Below are positions 1 through 14,451 of a stretch of 64,000 nt of DNA, in pieces. The first letter of the stretch is position 1. Every line of letters begins with the position of its first letter. The notes beneath the pieces were generated by a model, which was not told the origin of the DNA, did no database searches, and saw only the letters and a program-made list of their open reading frames with translations. This DNA is from Paramecium pentaurelia. Taxonomy: Eukaryota > Ciliophora > Oligohymenophorea > Peniculida > Parameciidae. The stretch covers positions 124,001-188,000 of the forward strand of contig CAJJDO010000059.1 in the NCBI GenBank assembly GCA_905183005.1. Direction: 5' to 3'. A program made the position numbers and the translations under genes.

Positions 1-2714
<2,714 letters not shown>

Positions 2715-2837
2715 ATATATTATAATATTTTTGATAATAAATATGATATCCTGGTAATATTTTAAATAAGTAATAATAGTTTGATGAAAATAATAATATA
2801 TTCTATTTTTTTTTTAAATATATTTGAATATAATCAA

Positions 2838-3848
2838 ATGAGTACTCTTAAAGCAAGAGGTAGAAAATTGTTTGAAATTCCAATATGCACAATTTGTTTA
2901 GAGCCAATGATAAAGGATCTTTGCGTTTTTACAGTATGTGGACATGTGTTTCACTATAATTGTGGTGTAAATTGCCATTAAAATTCAAGAAAATGCCCTA
3001 ATTGTCGTATGAGATCTACAGAAATATAGTCATTACATTATGCAGTTGAAGAAATTACAGGTATTGATGAATAGATGAGTAAACTATTAAATGATTTGAG
3101 TGTTGATTAGAAATAACATATGGCTAAATTATTATCAGATCATGAAGAATTAATGCATGAAAATTAAAGAATTATGTAAAGAAATAAATTTGTTGAAGAA
3201 AAGAATGAATCCATATAGTGTGAAGTTTAACATATATAGGCAGAACTTAAAAGATATTTGGAAAAGAACACAGAATTAGAAATAAAAGAAAAATAGCAAG
3301 ATTAATAAATAAAAACGCTAGAAATTTGTTTTTAATCATTAGAAGAAGAAAATAAAAAGTTAAATTAAAATATTGAAAAGTATGAGATTTAATTGAAAGG
3401 TTATGATTATTTGGAAAATTTAGCTAAAGTAATAAACAATCCACATGAAGATATGTATTTAAAATTAATACGACAAAAGAGTCCAAATGAATAAGCTAAA
3501 TAGATTTATGATTTATATGTAATTAAAGTAGGACAATTTAAAACTGTATAAAAAGAAATGGCTTTATTATAAGAGTAAAGAGAATAGCAATAAAAGAAAT
3601 ATGAATAATTATAGTAAAAATATGAAAGAATGAAAGATTTATATGAAGAACTTTAAAAGGAGAATCTATCAATTAAAGAACTTTCAAGAAATTAGAATTA
3701 TAAACCTATATAGAAGATTATAGAACATTATGAGGATAAATAAGAGAATGAATTTAAAAGGAAACCTATTAATATATAAAAATAAGTATCATTTGGATGC
3801 TCTTAATTAAGAAAACAACCATTGAGTTAAAGTTTATTGAAAAAATGA
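2838..3848 (+). CDS. RING-H2 finger/coiled-coil protein (TRAIP-like architecture)
   Basis: Encodes 336 aa without introns, ending at TGA 3846-3848. An N-terminal RING has Cys17, Cys20, Cys34, His36, His39, Cys42, Cys53 and Cys56 (CTIC, VCGHVFHYNC, CPNC), the C3-H2-C3 pattern of E3 ubiquitin ligases that bind two zinc ions. The rest is almost wholly predicted coiled coil rich in E, K and Q. N-terminal RING plus long coiled coil is the layout of TRAIP-type ligases, but many unrelated ligases share it. An in-frame ATG at 2781 would add a hydrophobic leader (IIIYSIFFLNIF). I prefer 2838 (MSTLKARG) because the RING begins soon after and the earlier stretch looks like AT-rich leader. Confidence 0.75.
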
Positions 3849-3861
3849 TATTAATTTATTT

Positions 3862-4384
3862 ATGTCTAAATTACCTGAATTCAAGATTCCAAATGTTGTG
3901 GATCCTAAATTATGGCCAAATCCTCGTACAATGACACCATAGTAATTGTAAACATATACATCGTTGGATATGGTCAAATTGAACTACACATTCAAAACAT
4001 TAAAGAAATCAGCACCATACATTGCTGGTGTATTAGCTGGATGCTTTTTTACAAAGCTTGTTGTTGATGGAGTTGTGAAAGGATTCATTTTTGGAGAGAA
4101 TGGTACTCTTTTTATGTTATCTATAGGAAATGGTGGAAAAATCTTGGAAATGAAGACATACAATAGCATTGGAGATTATACTTATAATAGATAATTCTAA
4201 AGAATGAGATATCTCACTGAATTACCAGCAGGTATTCTATAATGTTATATATATTTTTATAGGCGATGATCCTCTTGTTAAGACCAGCGATTATTTATTA
4301 CATGACTTAGGTGTCACAACTTAATAATGTGGAATTTAACATGGTGTTGTTAAGAAAGTACCACATGATAAGTATCTATTGTGA
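3862..4384 (+). CDS. Small protein with one hydrophobic segment, unknown
   Basis: Two exons, 163 aa. The intron is 4232-4262 (31 nt, GT..TAG); removal gives 492 nt ending at TGA 4382-4384. The N-terminus is proline-rich (MSKLPEFKIPNVVDPKLW). One hydrophobic Gly/Ala segment (APYIAGVLAGCFFTKLVV) near residues 50-70 could be a membrane span. The C-terminal part is soluble with Cys and His but no metal motif I recognise. It starts 13 bp after the stop of the RING gene on the same strand. I do not recognise the family. Confidence 0.65.
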
Positions 4385-4486
4385 GTAATAGGGCAAAATA
4401 TAATATATACAATAAATTAATTCAAAATATACTACAATTTATACATGTTTCAGAAGATTTCTCTTTGATTTCATTTGTTATTTCTT

Positions 4487-5337
4487 TCAAAATGTTGATC
4501 CTCTATTGTTCACATAATTCATATGTTTAAGTTTTAGTTCTAGTGAAATGTTCTATAAATTATATTATAGTAATTTACTTTCATTTGTTGATGAATTCCT
4601 TGAGTTTTCAAAGTTAGTTGATTGGGACTCGAATTCTTCATATTAAATGAGTTTTTATTTCAAATTTTCAAGATCATCAATCATCTAATACAAATTTTAA
4701 AACTATATATATATGTTTCACATTATTACATATTGTGTAATGACGATGATATTGTCATCAAGAAGCATTTCTTAATAGGATTTATTTAATATATCTAAGG
4801 AATGAGTATTTGAATTATTGGGATTGTTTTCAATCCTGTTAAAATATTCATTCACATATTCCATCTCATTTTAATAGATTTAGACTAATCTCATAATATC
4901 TAAATGTTCAAATTGATCATCATCTTTATAATCTTGGTCTTAATGTTATATCAATAGAAATTTAGAATGTATTTCCTGATGTAATTTAAAACTTTCTTTG
5001 ATTGATTGTTCTAATTTAATAATGGAACCCTTTAAAAGCATAAGATCAACTTTTATGTCAAAGATGATTCTACTCTTTTTAGTCTTGCTTTATTGTCTCT
5101 TTGGACTATGAATAAGTTCTTCTTTGCATAATAAATCATTAATTATTTTTGAAAGAAGACGAAGCTAAGATGATTGGATAAGAGTTTTACTTCTTTAATC
5201 TTCTTTATCAAATAAGTCTTATGTGTTTAATTAGATTTCATTTATTCTAAGGTGGCAACCAATCCTGAGATGCACTTGATTTTGTCGCCATAATCTAGAG
5301 TATCAAGCACTGATTCGATTGGTAAGTCTTATTACAT
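4487..5337 (-). CDS. Coiled-coil protein, unknown
   Basis: Minus-strand gene with three exons. The introns are 5165-5190 (26 nt) and 4703-4729 (27 nt), both GT..TAG on the minus strand. The product starts MQQDLPIESVLDTLDYGDK and is rich in L, K, E, Q and N with heptad-like spacing (LMLLKGSIIKLEQSIKESF), ending NRGSTF then TGA. There are no catalytic motifs. It converges with the small membrane protein gene and diverges from the deubiquitinase gene, with about 140 bp between the two start codons. The start is chosen as the first ATG of the conserved frame; a further 5' exon cannot be excluded. Confidence 0.6.
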
Positions 5338-5480
5338 CTTCGATTTCAACAGTACGATTAATTATAAAATAAAAAAATCTTTGCTTTTTAAAGAAAACAA
5401 ATTTTGAATATGAGTCATTTAGATATTAGTAAGAATTACTTCATTTAAGTAAGTGATTTATTTTATAATTAATATTAAAT

Positions 5481-7081
5481 ATGTTTATATGTTGTAAGAG
5501 CAACAAGAAGCCAAAAGTTGTATAAACTTAAACATAAATACCTCCTTTATAAGCTCAAACTAAATAATCAAAATATCAAATAAGAACATCGAATGATTAA
5601 GATCAACATTCAACTAATTTAACCAACATGGAAGGAACAAACGATAAGATTAATTTGAGTTTATAAGAAATTGAGAAGTTCATTTTGCATGATAAGAAAA
5701 CCTTAGAGCAAGAAAGGGAATTAGTTACAAAATTGATTGAATTACCTGAAAAGACTCATTTAATTGAATTTAACTGGGCCATTGCATATACTAATTATAT
5801 CAAAGAAGTAGGATTACATCCTGGAGAGATTACAAATAAAATTCTTTATGATAAATACAAAGGGAAAGAAGAATTAGTATTAGATAAAGATTACGTATTA
5901 GTAAATGATTAGGTTTGGAATGTGTTAATAAATATCTATAAAGGAGGACCTATGATTACAATAAATGATTTGGATAGAAAAAGTGAAAATAATATCTTAG
6001 ATTAATCACTTAAAGTATTTGCCTCACCATCAATGAATGATCTTGATAAAAAATAAGGCAAAATTAGAAATATAAAATAAATGCCAATAAAAGAATTATA
6101 AATAGTTGGATTAGAGAATGAAATCTACTTTTGTTATTTGAATAGTGTATTGTAATGTTTAATGGGTATTCCTTAATTAAATTACCATTTCCTATATACT
6201 TATTAATCTGAATATAAATTATTTAGTTATGCTTATGCATTACTTTTAAGAAAAGCCTCTAAAGTACATTATAAAGCTCGTATAGTAGCTAAGGAATTAA
6301 TAAAAGTATTACAAAAACATTTCTCAATTTATGAAATGCATGATAGTTCTGAATTATTACTCTTTATTTTAGATAAATTTAAAGAAGAATTATTTATAAA
6401 TAATGCACCTTAATTAAATTAACCTTAATAATAATAATTTAAGTAATCTCTTACATTTATTGATGAATTATTTCATGGATAACTTACTTCATTCATTAAA
6501 TGTTCAAATTGTGATAAAATTAGTTAGCATTAAGATCCATTTTATGATTTAAGTCTACCACTTGTAGGTAAAAATTTTATGTAGAGAAAATTATCAATAT
6601 AAGAATGTTTAAGTAATTATTTCAAAGAAGAAATGATAGAAGGTGGATGGACTTGCTCTTTTTGCAATTAAAAATTTAGAAGTATAAAACGGCGTGTTAA
6701 AATTACATTTACACCAAACATTTTAGTTTTGTAATTAAAAAGATTTCAAAGTTATCCATTAAAGAAAAAAATAAAAGAACCAGTTAATGCTGATATGGAA
6801 TTGAATATTAAAAAGTAAAATATTAAATTTATTCATATAGTTTTTGTGTACCAGAAATAATTGATACTAAATATGAATTACAAGCTATGATTGTGCATTC
6901 AGGAACTATCGATTAAGGTCATTATGTAGCTGTAGTCAAGCGTAATCAAAATGTATGTTTATCTTAATGATTTGTGAAGTTTTATCTCTTCAATGATGAT
7001 GAAATTGAGCGTCTCTCCCTTAACCAAATCAATCGAATTGATTCTGCTTATCTATTCATGTATCGTAGAAAAAGTGATTGA
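5481..7081 (+). CDS. DUSP-domain ubiquitin-specific protease (deubiquitinase)
   Basis: Three exons, 515 aa. Introns are 6815-6840 (26 nt) and 6953-6979 (27 nt). The N-terminal third looks like a DUSP domain (FNWAIAYTNYIKEVG, YVLVNDQVWNVL, YKGGP). The USP fold follows: Cys box GLENEIYFCYLNSVLQ with nucleophile Cys218; zinc-ribbon pairs CSNC and CSFC; His box YELQAMIVHSGTIDQGHY with His472; and a final LFNDDEIERL..AYLFMYRR. USPs cleave ubiquitin isopeptide bonds. The usual GNTC before the Cys box is EIYFC here, an unusual oxyanion-loop sequence. A MFICCK start, Cys-rich and basic, could be palmitoylated (inference). Removing both introns joins the His box and C-terminal strands exactly. Confidence 0.88.
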
Positions 7082-7121
7082 TTAATTAACTTTTTTTATT
7101 ATATTTTCTGTTGTAATTTAA

Positions 7122-8788
7122 ATGAGTTCAAATACTCTATAAACTTATCTTCAAAATTAAATCACTTCAATAACTCTCAACATAGAACATATACAAAAAG
7201 ATATTTCTCTACTTCACAACTAATTTGAACAGAAAATATTTACAGCAAAAAGAGAATGTACTATCATTAAACATAAATTATAGTAAATAATAGAGATGAT
7301 TCAACATAAATATAAATTGAACAATTTAAATAATAATTTGATAATACAATCAAAGTTTTAGAATAGAAAATGTTACATATAGATGAAAATAAAATGGATC
7401 AAAATGAAGCTTATTAAATGATGGAATCTAATAGAAAAAACATATAAGAAGATATAGATTTACTTAAAAATGAAATGGCTTATTAAAAAAAATATTTTGA
7501 TGATTAAATTAATGAAAAAATAAGACATTTATAAATTTCTAATTTGACTGAATAAGTTCATTAAACCAAAAATCAACTCTAATAATATTATTAAGAGGAA
7601 TAGAGATAATTAAATGAACATTAAATACTTACTAAATCTTTACTTAATGCAAATACAAAAGCATTTTTTTAAGAAATAGAAAGAATAGTTTAATAAATAG
7701 ATTCAATAAAAATAGAAATAAATGATTAATAATAATTATTTATTAAAAAACCTGAACTAGAAACTAAAATTAATTAGATTCATTTATAATTTGAATTAAA
7801 ATCAGATTTAATTGAAGTATAGAATGCTTTAAATACATAATAAATTGATATTGCCTAAAGATTTTAAGAATTTAAAGATGAAGTACGTACTGTTTTAGAA
7901 TTACAAGGAAATGAATTTTATTAATTGATTAATAAGAAAGTATAAATATTATTTTAACTCATTAATAGGCAAATCATACTGAAATCATGTCCATTTTATA
8001 AAATAAAATAGATATGGAAATACTTGTATAACATACACATGATAAAGTACCTCTCAAAGATTTTCATTAACATATGTCATTAATCGAAAACATTGCTGTT
8101 GATCTAGGAAAAAAATAAGACGCCATTACATTTGTTGAATACAAAGATGCCAATAATTTGTAAATAGCAGAAATTTAAAAGGATCTCCAAAAAAAATTAT
8201 CTAAAAGAGATTTCAAAGATATTCTTGAAAAAAAAGCTAATCATGAAGATGTTTCTAAGGCCTTCAAAGAAATTTAATCTATTTTTTCAACAAAATTTAG
8301 TTATGAAGAGTTTAATAAATTTTAATAAAATCAAAATACTCTGAATGAATAATTATGTAGTTAAAATATAATAGGAAGATGGTTATTTAAAGGAAACTTT
8401 CTAAGTCCTGGAAGTCTAATCCCATGGAATATATAAGCAATTAATACATTGACTGAAAATTTCTTATGGGATAAAGATAAACCAAATATAATTGTAGTGG
8501 CTCCTGGTATTTATGAAATAACACTTGGATTCTTTGCTAAAAGAAAACCTAAGATTGATATTATGGTTAATGGTGAGACTATAATCAATGCTGTAAACAA
8601 TAGCAGGTACTAAATATTGTTAAATTAGTTATGTAGTGCATCATTCCTCAGGTAAATTAAAGGATACAAAGAACTCTGTAACTGGTTTAACAATGATTGA
8701 TTTTATCTCTTTATCTTCTCGAGCAAAAATCAATATTGCCTATTAAGGGGATTTAGGAGAAGGCTTTTTAAGCTTACGAAAAGTATGA
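7122..8788 (+). CDS. Long coiled-coil protein with C-terminal C1q/TNF-like jelly-roll domain
   Basis: Four exons, 529 aa. Introns are 7258-7283 (26 nt), 7940-7968 (29 nt) and 8607-8628 (22 nt); the spliced length is an exact multiple of three. About the first 390 residues are Q/K/E-rich coiled coil. The last about 135 residues start IIGRWLFKGNFLSPGSLIPW and contain IIVVAPGIYEITLGFF, IDIMVNGETII and a closing GEGFLSLRKV. This alternation of short beta strands with a Gly-rich end resembles the C1q/TNF-like domain found at the end of coiled coils in ciliate proteins, where it would make trimers. No signal peptide is seen, so an intracellular location is likely. The domain call is by pattern only. 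Confidence 0.75.
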
Positions 8789-9139
8789 TACTATTCAACT
8801 TTATAATAATTTATTAAATTTAAATATCTCTATCTTTTTTATTATTTATTATAGATTTGACTATTTAACCAAATCTAATTATTTTAATTAATAAATTCCA
8901 TTATTAAAATCTCACTTTTATAAATCTAATTTTTAGTATTTTTATATTAATATTTAGATTATATCTATATAGTTTTGTGTTGAATATTTTACATTCTTTA
9001 ATAAAAACATAATCTTTTTAATTTATATTGAAATGAATTAGAAATTAATAAATAAACTAATATCAACTTTTATCTGTTGATATTAGTTTATGAATTACTC
9101 AATTATTATATATAAATATAGTATTTAATCTTGATAAGA
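8789..9139. other. Convergent intergenic spacer
   Basis: AT-rich spacer between two convergent stops. It holds an inverted sequence near 9045-9095 (TAAACTAATATCAAC.. / ..GTTGATATTAGTTTA) that could fold as a hairpin in the 3' UTR region. No gene seen. Confidence 0.5.
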
Positions 9140-10058
9140 TCAATTAATAGATGATTTTGTAACGTTTTCACTTACTTTCTTCCCTGCTATTGTTCCAAAA
9201 GCTAAACCAAAGGCTGCTCCAATTTTACCCCCCAAACATCCAACAGCTGTAAATAAACCTTAAAAGAATAATTTAACCTTTGTCCTTCTTCTCATTTATA
9301 CATATTAAAATGCTTAGTTATATTATTAAGCATTTTGTTCTTAATTACTTTATAAAGTTCCTTATTTGTTTTCTATTTCACTAAAATTTTCATTATCTTT
9401 TTAGAGTTATAAATCTAATTCTCTCTATAAATTTTTAAGGTTTTCCATTTCTACTGCAATTTTAAGTAATTCTTCTTCTTCTTCATCTTTTATTCTTTTT
9501 TATACATATATTGTCTTTAAAACTTAATTCATTTATTCTCTTTAATCTGTAAATTAAGTATTATCTTTTGAATTTAAAACATTTTAAATCAATCTCATAA
9601 TATCAGATATTTGACTATTCATTTCAATCCATTTTTTATCATTTTTATTTTTATTTTTTTCATAAATTCTCTACAGTTCCACTTTAATGATATTCAATTT
9701 TTCTTCAATATCTTTTCTCTTTTCTATAATCACTTAAGTTTTATAATTATTTATTAATTCATTTACCTTCTAAACATCCTCTAAAGCCTCAAAAATATAT
9801 TGTAAATAATACTAATTTCAATTCCACTTCTGAAATATAATTATCTTCATATGTAAATAAACGATTTTCCATCTCCACTAGTTTTTTCTTATATTATCTT
9901 CTCTCTAAAAAATTCAATTTAGTAATTGCCTCTTTAATAACTGTGAGTTATTTCCAGCCATGTCCTATTTAAATACCTTTTAATCTTAAATCCTACTCAA
10001 TTAGGATATGAGCTAAAATCTTATCAAGATTCACAATTGCCTCATCTAAGGAGTTCAT
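9140..10058 (-). CDS. Coiled-coil protein with C-terminal glycine-zipper hydrophobic hairpin
   Basis: Minus-strand gene with two exons; intron 9788-9812 (25 nt, ending GAG). The product starts MNSLDEAIVNLDKILAHIL, is helical with E/K/Q heptads through most of its length, and ends with LFFQGLFTAVGCLGGKIG followed by AAFGLAFGTIAGKKVSE. The glycine-zipper pair of short hydrophobic segments resembles the membrane hairpins of some syntaxins (for example syntaxin 17) and of glycine-zipper proteins. A SNARE motif is possible but I could not place a zero-layer residue with confidence. It converges with the C1q-like gene. Confidence 0.65.
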
Positions 10059-10721
10059 TTGAATTTATTATGGAATAAATCAATAAAAATATATAAAAAG
10101 TTATTAAATCCTAATAAATACTTTTATTAACTGTCATATAATTTATTCCATTTCAAACTAAATATGAGAAATATTTATTGAATAATAACTCTAGAAGTCT
10201 AATAAGAATTTATATCTTAAAGTTCATGTTAAATCTCAGTATTTATTATAAGTGAAGTTATAACATCATTAATCAGGTTAATTAACTATTAATTTATGAT
10301 TACAATCTAATTATTTTAGATCAAATTCATATGTACTTATTCAAACTTACTTGAGTTATAATTTTATAGCATTGGATGTCTAAAATAATAATAAAATTTC
10401 TATATTAAAATTACTAATTCATAGATTAAATCATTGAAATATAGAGTAGAAACTTGAGATTTAAGATTAAATTGAATATATGATCAAGTTGATTTGAATA
10501 TATACTTTAAGAATAAGATAATTATATATTTTTAATGACTTGAGAAGGCAATTTCTAAAGTTAATTTTGATAAATATATAAATAATACATGAATCAATAT
10601 ATTTAGAATTAAATGATGGAAATTTTTATTTGAAAAGGATAAGAGAGAAAATTGTTAATTAATTTTTTCTTGATTTATTCTTTTTTATGAATTTTAATAG
10701 AATTAATTTCAATATTAATAA
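10059..10721. other. AT-rich intergenic region
   Basis: Very AT-rich sequence between the start of the coiled-coil gene and the end of the ubiquitin gene, both on the minus strand. I see no supported frame. The upstream half would contain the coiled-coil gene promoter. Confidence 0.5.
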
Positions 10722-10955
10722 TCATTAACCTCCTCTCAATCTCAAAACTAAGTGAAGGGTTGATTCCTTTTAAATATTATAATCTGAAAGTGTTCTTCCA
10801 TCTTCTAATTACTTTCCTGCAAAAATAAGTCTTTATTAATCAGGTGGGATTCCTTCCTTATCTTAGATTTTAGCTTTAACTTAATCGATTGTGTGATCTG
10901 GTTCAACATCAAGAGTAATTGTTTTTCCTGTGAGTGTCTTTACAAAAATTTACAT
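10722..10955 (-). CDS. Ubiquitin, single unit with one extra C-terminal Gln
   Basis: A 77-codon minus-strand frame reads MQIFVKTLTGKTITLDV at the start and TLHLVLRLRGG at the end, followed by one Gln (TAA) and TGA. All landmarks of ubiquitin are present: Ile44-type LIFAGKQLEDG, Lys48 in AGKQ, Lys63 in IQKES and the terminal LRLRGG. Asp/His changes (VEPDHTIDQVKAK) are the only visible departures from the common eukaryotic sequence. Ubiquitin is usually encoded as tandem units or fused to ribosomal proteins. Here a lone unit needs only removal of the final Gln by a deubiquitinase to expose Gly76. No intron is needed. Confidence 0.95.
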
Positions 10956-11654
10956 TATTTCTTATTATTATTATATCTCTTTAAACTTCAAGCAGGTTTT
11001 AAAGGAAAAAAAAAATTTTAATTCTATTATATAAATTTTGGTATCAATAAAATTATTTCTATTAGCATTTAATAGAAAAATGGCATTGTTACATTAAGAG
11101 AGATACTTTGTATCAGTACATCTTATTAAATAAGGAAATTAGAATATATATGAAATGAAGTGTTGATGATTGATATTTTAATATTTATTTATATTTATTT
11201 TTTAATAAGGTCACATTATATATATGGGTAGTATTTAAATCTCATAATCATAAGCTAATAACTCTTTCTGATTTTGTTTCAAACTCTAATTTCATTTTAT
11301 TACTTCAGATAAATATTTTAACATTAATCCTCCTTATTTATCATCTCTATTTGTTATCTAAATATTTTAAAGAAAATTTAAGAAAAAGCAAGTTTACAAT
11401 GTATATTAATTGATATTCTATTTAATTTCCTTAATTATGATATATATTATATGAATCTCAAACTTTAATTTCTTTTTGATTTAAAGTTTAATCATTATTG
11501 AATTAGAAGTCTAGATTTATGTATTAATGTATGAAGATTATGAATATTTAATCGACTTTTAATTGATGATGGAATTAAAATATTGAAAGAAGGTGTTGAT
11601 AAATGCTATAAGTGATTAATTATATAATTTAAATATACTTTTTGGTTAATTCTG
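10956..11654. other. Intergenic region with a weak minus-strand candidate
   Basis: Between divergent ubiquitin and GTPase genes. A short minus-strand frame near 11220-11375 (GGLMLKYLSE, then KQNQKELLAYDYEIQ after a possible 18-nt intron) could be a small gene or a remnant. Nothing else is supported. The ubiquitin promoter must lie just above 10955. Confidence 0.35.
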
Positions 11655-12218
11655 ATGTCACAAGTAATGCTAGTTTTAGGTCCAAGTAGAGTTGGAAAAA
11701 GTAGTTTAATTGATGCGCTCACTTATGGACAATTTCATAGGGAATTTTATCCTTAAGATATAGATTTCTAAGTTAAATTAGCAAAAGTAGCATAACACAG
11801 AGTTTATGAAGTATAATCAATAGAATGGGATGGAAAACCTTTTGGATTAGTTTAATTCTATTCAAATGTTGCTGATTTAATATTGATAGTTGTTAATATT
11901 TGCGGTTGTTATGATTAAATGGACTAAATTCATGATATATACTAAGCTTTACCAATTGCAAATAATAAATAATAAATAGTATTAATCGGTAATTTAAATG
12001 GATAAAATAAAAGAAATGAAAAATTGTGTTAGAGTCTGAGTACATTTGCAAAATTAAATGATCTTAAATTGTATGAATTAGATAGCACAAATATAATGAA
12101 TGTTTAAATGGAATTTAGTTTTATTACTCAACCTTATTCATTATTTGATGATATTTGGAATAGAAATTAAAATTATGTTACATAATTTGTGTCATAAGCT
12201 GTATCCTTATTCATTTGA
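11655..12218 (+). CDS. Small P-loop GTPase-like protein, degenerate switch regions
   Basis: Encodes 187 aa, no intron. It starts MSQVMLVLGPSRVGKSSLID; GPSRVGKS is a Walker A motif in the position used by Ras-superfamily proteins. The expected DxxGQ switch II is replaced by EWDGKPFGLVQF. The region where NKxD would sit reads VLIGNLNGQNKR, so guanine recognition by the classical Asp is not seen. ADLILIVVNIC is the usual beta strand after switch II. No C-terminal prenylation Cys is present (ends QAVSLFI). It may be a Rab/Roc-like relative that binds nucleotide weakly or only structurally. Confidence 0.6.
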
Positions 12219-12857
12219 TAACTTATAATTTATCCGAATAAAATAATCATAAGATAATTCCTAAATATAATAAAATTGAATAATCATCTTATAATTTATA
12301 TATATATAATATAGTCCAAATTAATCAAAATAAGATGTATATTTAATAAAATAATATTTGTTATGATAATAATGTATTTGAATATTAATAATTGATGAAG
12401 AAAATTTATAAATAATAATTTATTTTCAACTCTTAATTTTTTGAATTTTAAATCAATTATAATTCTTAAAAATAATCAACTTTAAGAATTTTTTTCTTTT
12501 TGTTATAAAATGTGTTAAATTTGATAAAATATTATTACTTTTTAGTTCTATATAATACAATTCTGAATATTTGCATATTAATTGAATATAAAATAAATTA
12601 GTGCTAAGAATGCTTTATTTAATATTTATATTAAATATAATAGACAAAATGGTGATATATATCAATTCACAAATTCTGATATTAATTATATCATAAGAAT
12701 GCTTAATTCAAATTTGAAGTAAAATTATACAATAATTAAATATTTTATTACTCTTTCTCTTATTAGTGAAGTATGAAATAGGAACTTAGTATTTGTCAAA
12801 ATGTATATTATGAAATATTTATATTGAAATATAAGTTTGAATTAGTTTAAAGAAAGA
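12219..12857. other. AT-rich convergent intergenic region
   Basis: Poly-A/T rich sequence between two convergent genes. No frame shows protein-like composition and no structured RNA was recognised. Confidence 0.45.
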
Positions 12858-13346
12858 TCAACTAAAAACTGTCAAATTTTCAAGTTTAGTCCTTTGTCTT
12901 CTCTTATTTCTTGAAAATAATTTAATTTCTTTTTAGGAAACTTGACCATCCATATCCTTAACTGTAACTACATTGTTGAAATGAACAGATTTTTTAAGAT
13001 TAAAATCATTATTGAAATCATGATTCTTCTGACATTTTGGTCTTTAAGTATTTAGATTATATAAAAGATCATCAAATTTATCTTAATATTTTTTTTCTTA
13101 TTTTGTATGTTCTGTATAAATTTCTTTTCTTGTTGTAAGAGCAATATCAGGAAAGAATCCCCATTATTTAAGAATTTGCTCTCCCATTTTACTCAATTAA
13201 GGTGATTTCTCTTTCATCGGACTTAGTTGTTAAGGAAGTAATAAAGGTAAACTTGAAGTGTGTGAGTGATGAACATTCAGTTTTAAATCTGAATGTTTTT
13301 AATGAGACTTAGGTTCATAAGTTTCTAAATGATATCTCATATACAT
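12858..13346 (-). CDS. Small basic protein, unknown
   Basis: Encodes 162 aa in one exon on the minus strand. It begins MYMRYHLETYEPKSHQKHSD, is rich in K, N, H and S, and ends with a basic stretch (FSRNKRRQRTKLENLTVFS). There are no membrane segments or catalytic motifs. Codon use (Gln by TAA, Arg by AGA) matches neighbouring real genes, which is the main support. Confidence 0.5.
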
Positions 13347-13649
13347 CTTGAATTATTATAATATTAAATGATTCATAAATTAAACTTGTGTATTAAATAT
13401 TAAGACATGGATAAAACTATTCATTAATTTCAGCAACAGATTTTCTTTATACTAAATAGATACCATCTTCTAATAAATATATATTGATTTTTATAATTAA
13501 AAAAAAAAGTATTTTTAATTCCATTATTATATTAGAAATATCAGATAATATGTTTATATATAAGTATAAGTGATTATATAATAAGATTTTGTGTATTATT
13601 TGTTATATTTTTTTGAATTATTTTTATTTATAATTATTTGGTTTAAAGG

Positions 13650-14055
13650 ATGAGTGAAAAAAAGTTTTAAGAGTTAAGTGATAAAAGGTAAAGTCTTGAG
13701 AATGAACTAAAAATCTTAGAGAAACAAATTTTTGATTTGGAGACAAAATATTTAGAAGAAACAGCTGCTACAGGAAATGTAATAAAAGGATGGGAAGGTT
13801 ATACTACAATAAAAAGTGGAAAACTTAATGGGAATGTTCTAAGAAAGACTAAAGCCAATGCTAATGATCGTATTTTTTCATAAAGCAGCAAAACATCTCC
13901 ATTTGTAATATTTATATTAATATGAGTATTAAATTACAGAGACTGTAGTTGAAGAGCCAAAAAGTCCTAAGAGTCCATAATTTAGACCTAGAAGAATGAA
14001 GAAAAAGAAGCATTATGGATACAAAAAAGAGTAATTATGGGAGTTATGTTAGTGA
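13650..14055 (+). CDS. EAF6-like subunit of NuA4/MOZ-type histone acetyltransferase complexes
   Basis: Two exons. Intron 13905-13941 (37 nt) lies between SSKTSPF and TVVEEPKSP. The first about 85 residues carry a short coiled coil (ELKILEKQIFDLETKYLEET) followed by GNVIKGWEGY and DRIFSQSSKTSP. This matches the order in EAF6/MEAF6 proteins: helix, then a GN-I-GW-Y motif, then a basic linker and an FS-SS-TS motif. EAF6 is a small scaffold subunit of NuA4-class acetyltransferases. The tail is uncertain. The spliced frame stops at 14053-14055, but the next frame continues as an acidic Ser-rich tail (SNYGSYVSDVV..) to about 14138. A one-base error in the A-run near 14030 or a second intron would join it. 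Confidence 0.75.
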
Positions 14056-14451
14056 TGTTGTAGAAAATTCATAGGGTAGTTCTTCAGAAGATTTTTAATA
14101 GGATTAAGTAAAGAAAGTTAAAGGGTCTAAGAAAATATGAAATAATATATATTATTTGTGTTATTTTTACATAATATATTGCCAATAAATTTTGGTATAA
14201 AAATAAATATGTAATAGGAGATTAAATAATTAAAAATTTTGATTTAGTTCCTTCTTTAAATGAAATAAATTTAAAGAATTGATCAAGATGTTAAAAGATT
14301 ATTAAATAAAAAAATAAATATTAAAATATTCTTTGAAATAGTAAATGAATAATAATATAAATCAAGTAGTATCAATATGGAATATTAGAATCAATAATGA
14401 TTCATTTAGAGAATAAATTCAAGTTCTGGATTACTTTTTTAAGAAAATATA
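14056..14451. other. Intergenic region, possibly containing the true EAF6-like tail
   Basis: The first about 85 bases keep an open, acidic/Ser-rich frame in a different phase from the modelled EAF6-like stop. The rest is AT-rich with no support for a gene. Confidence 0.4.

Noticed and set aside
3984..4169. Minus-strand frame inside the small membrane protein gene
   Set aside because: It is the antisense shadow of a spliced plus-strand gene.
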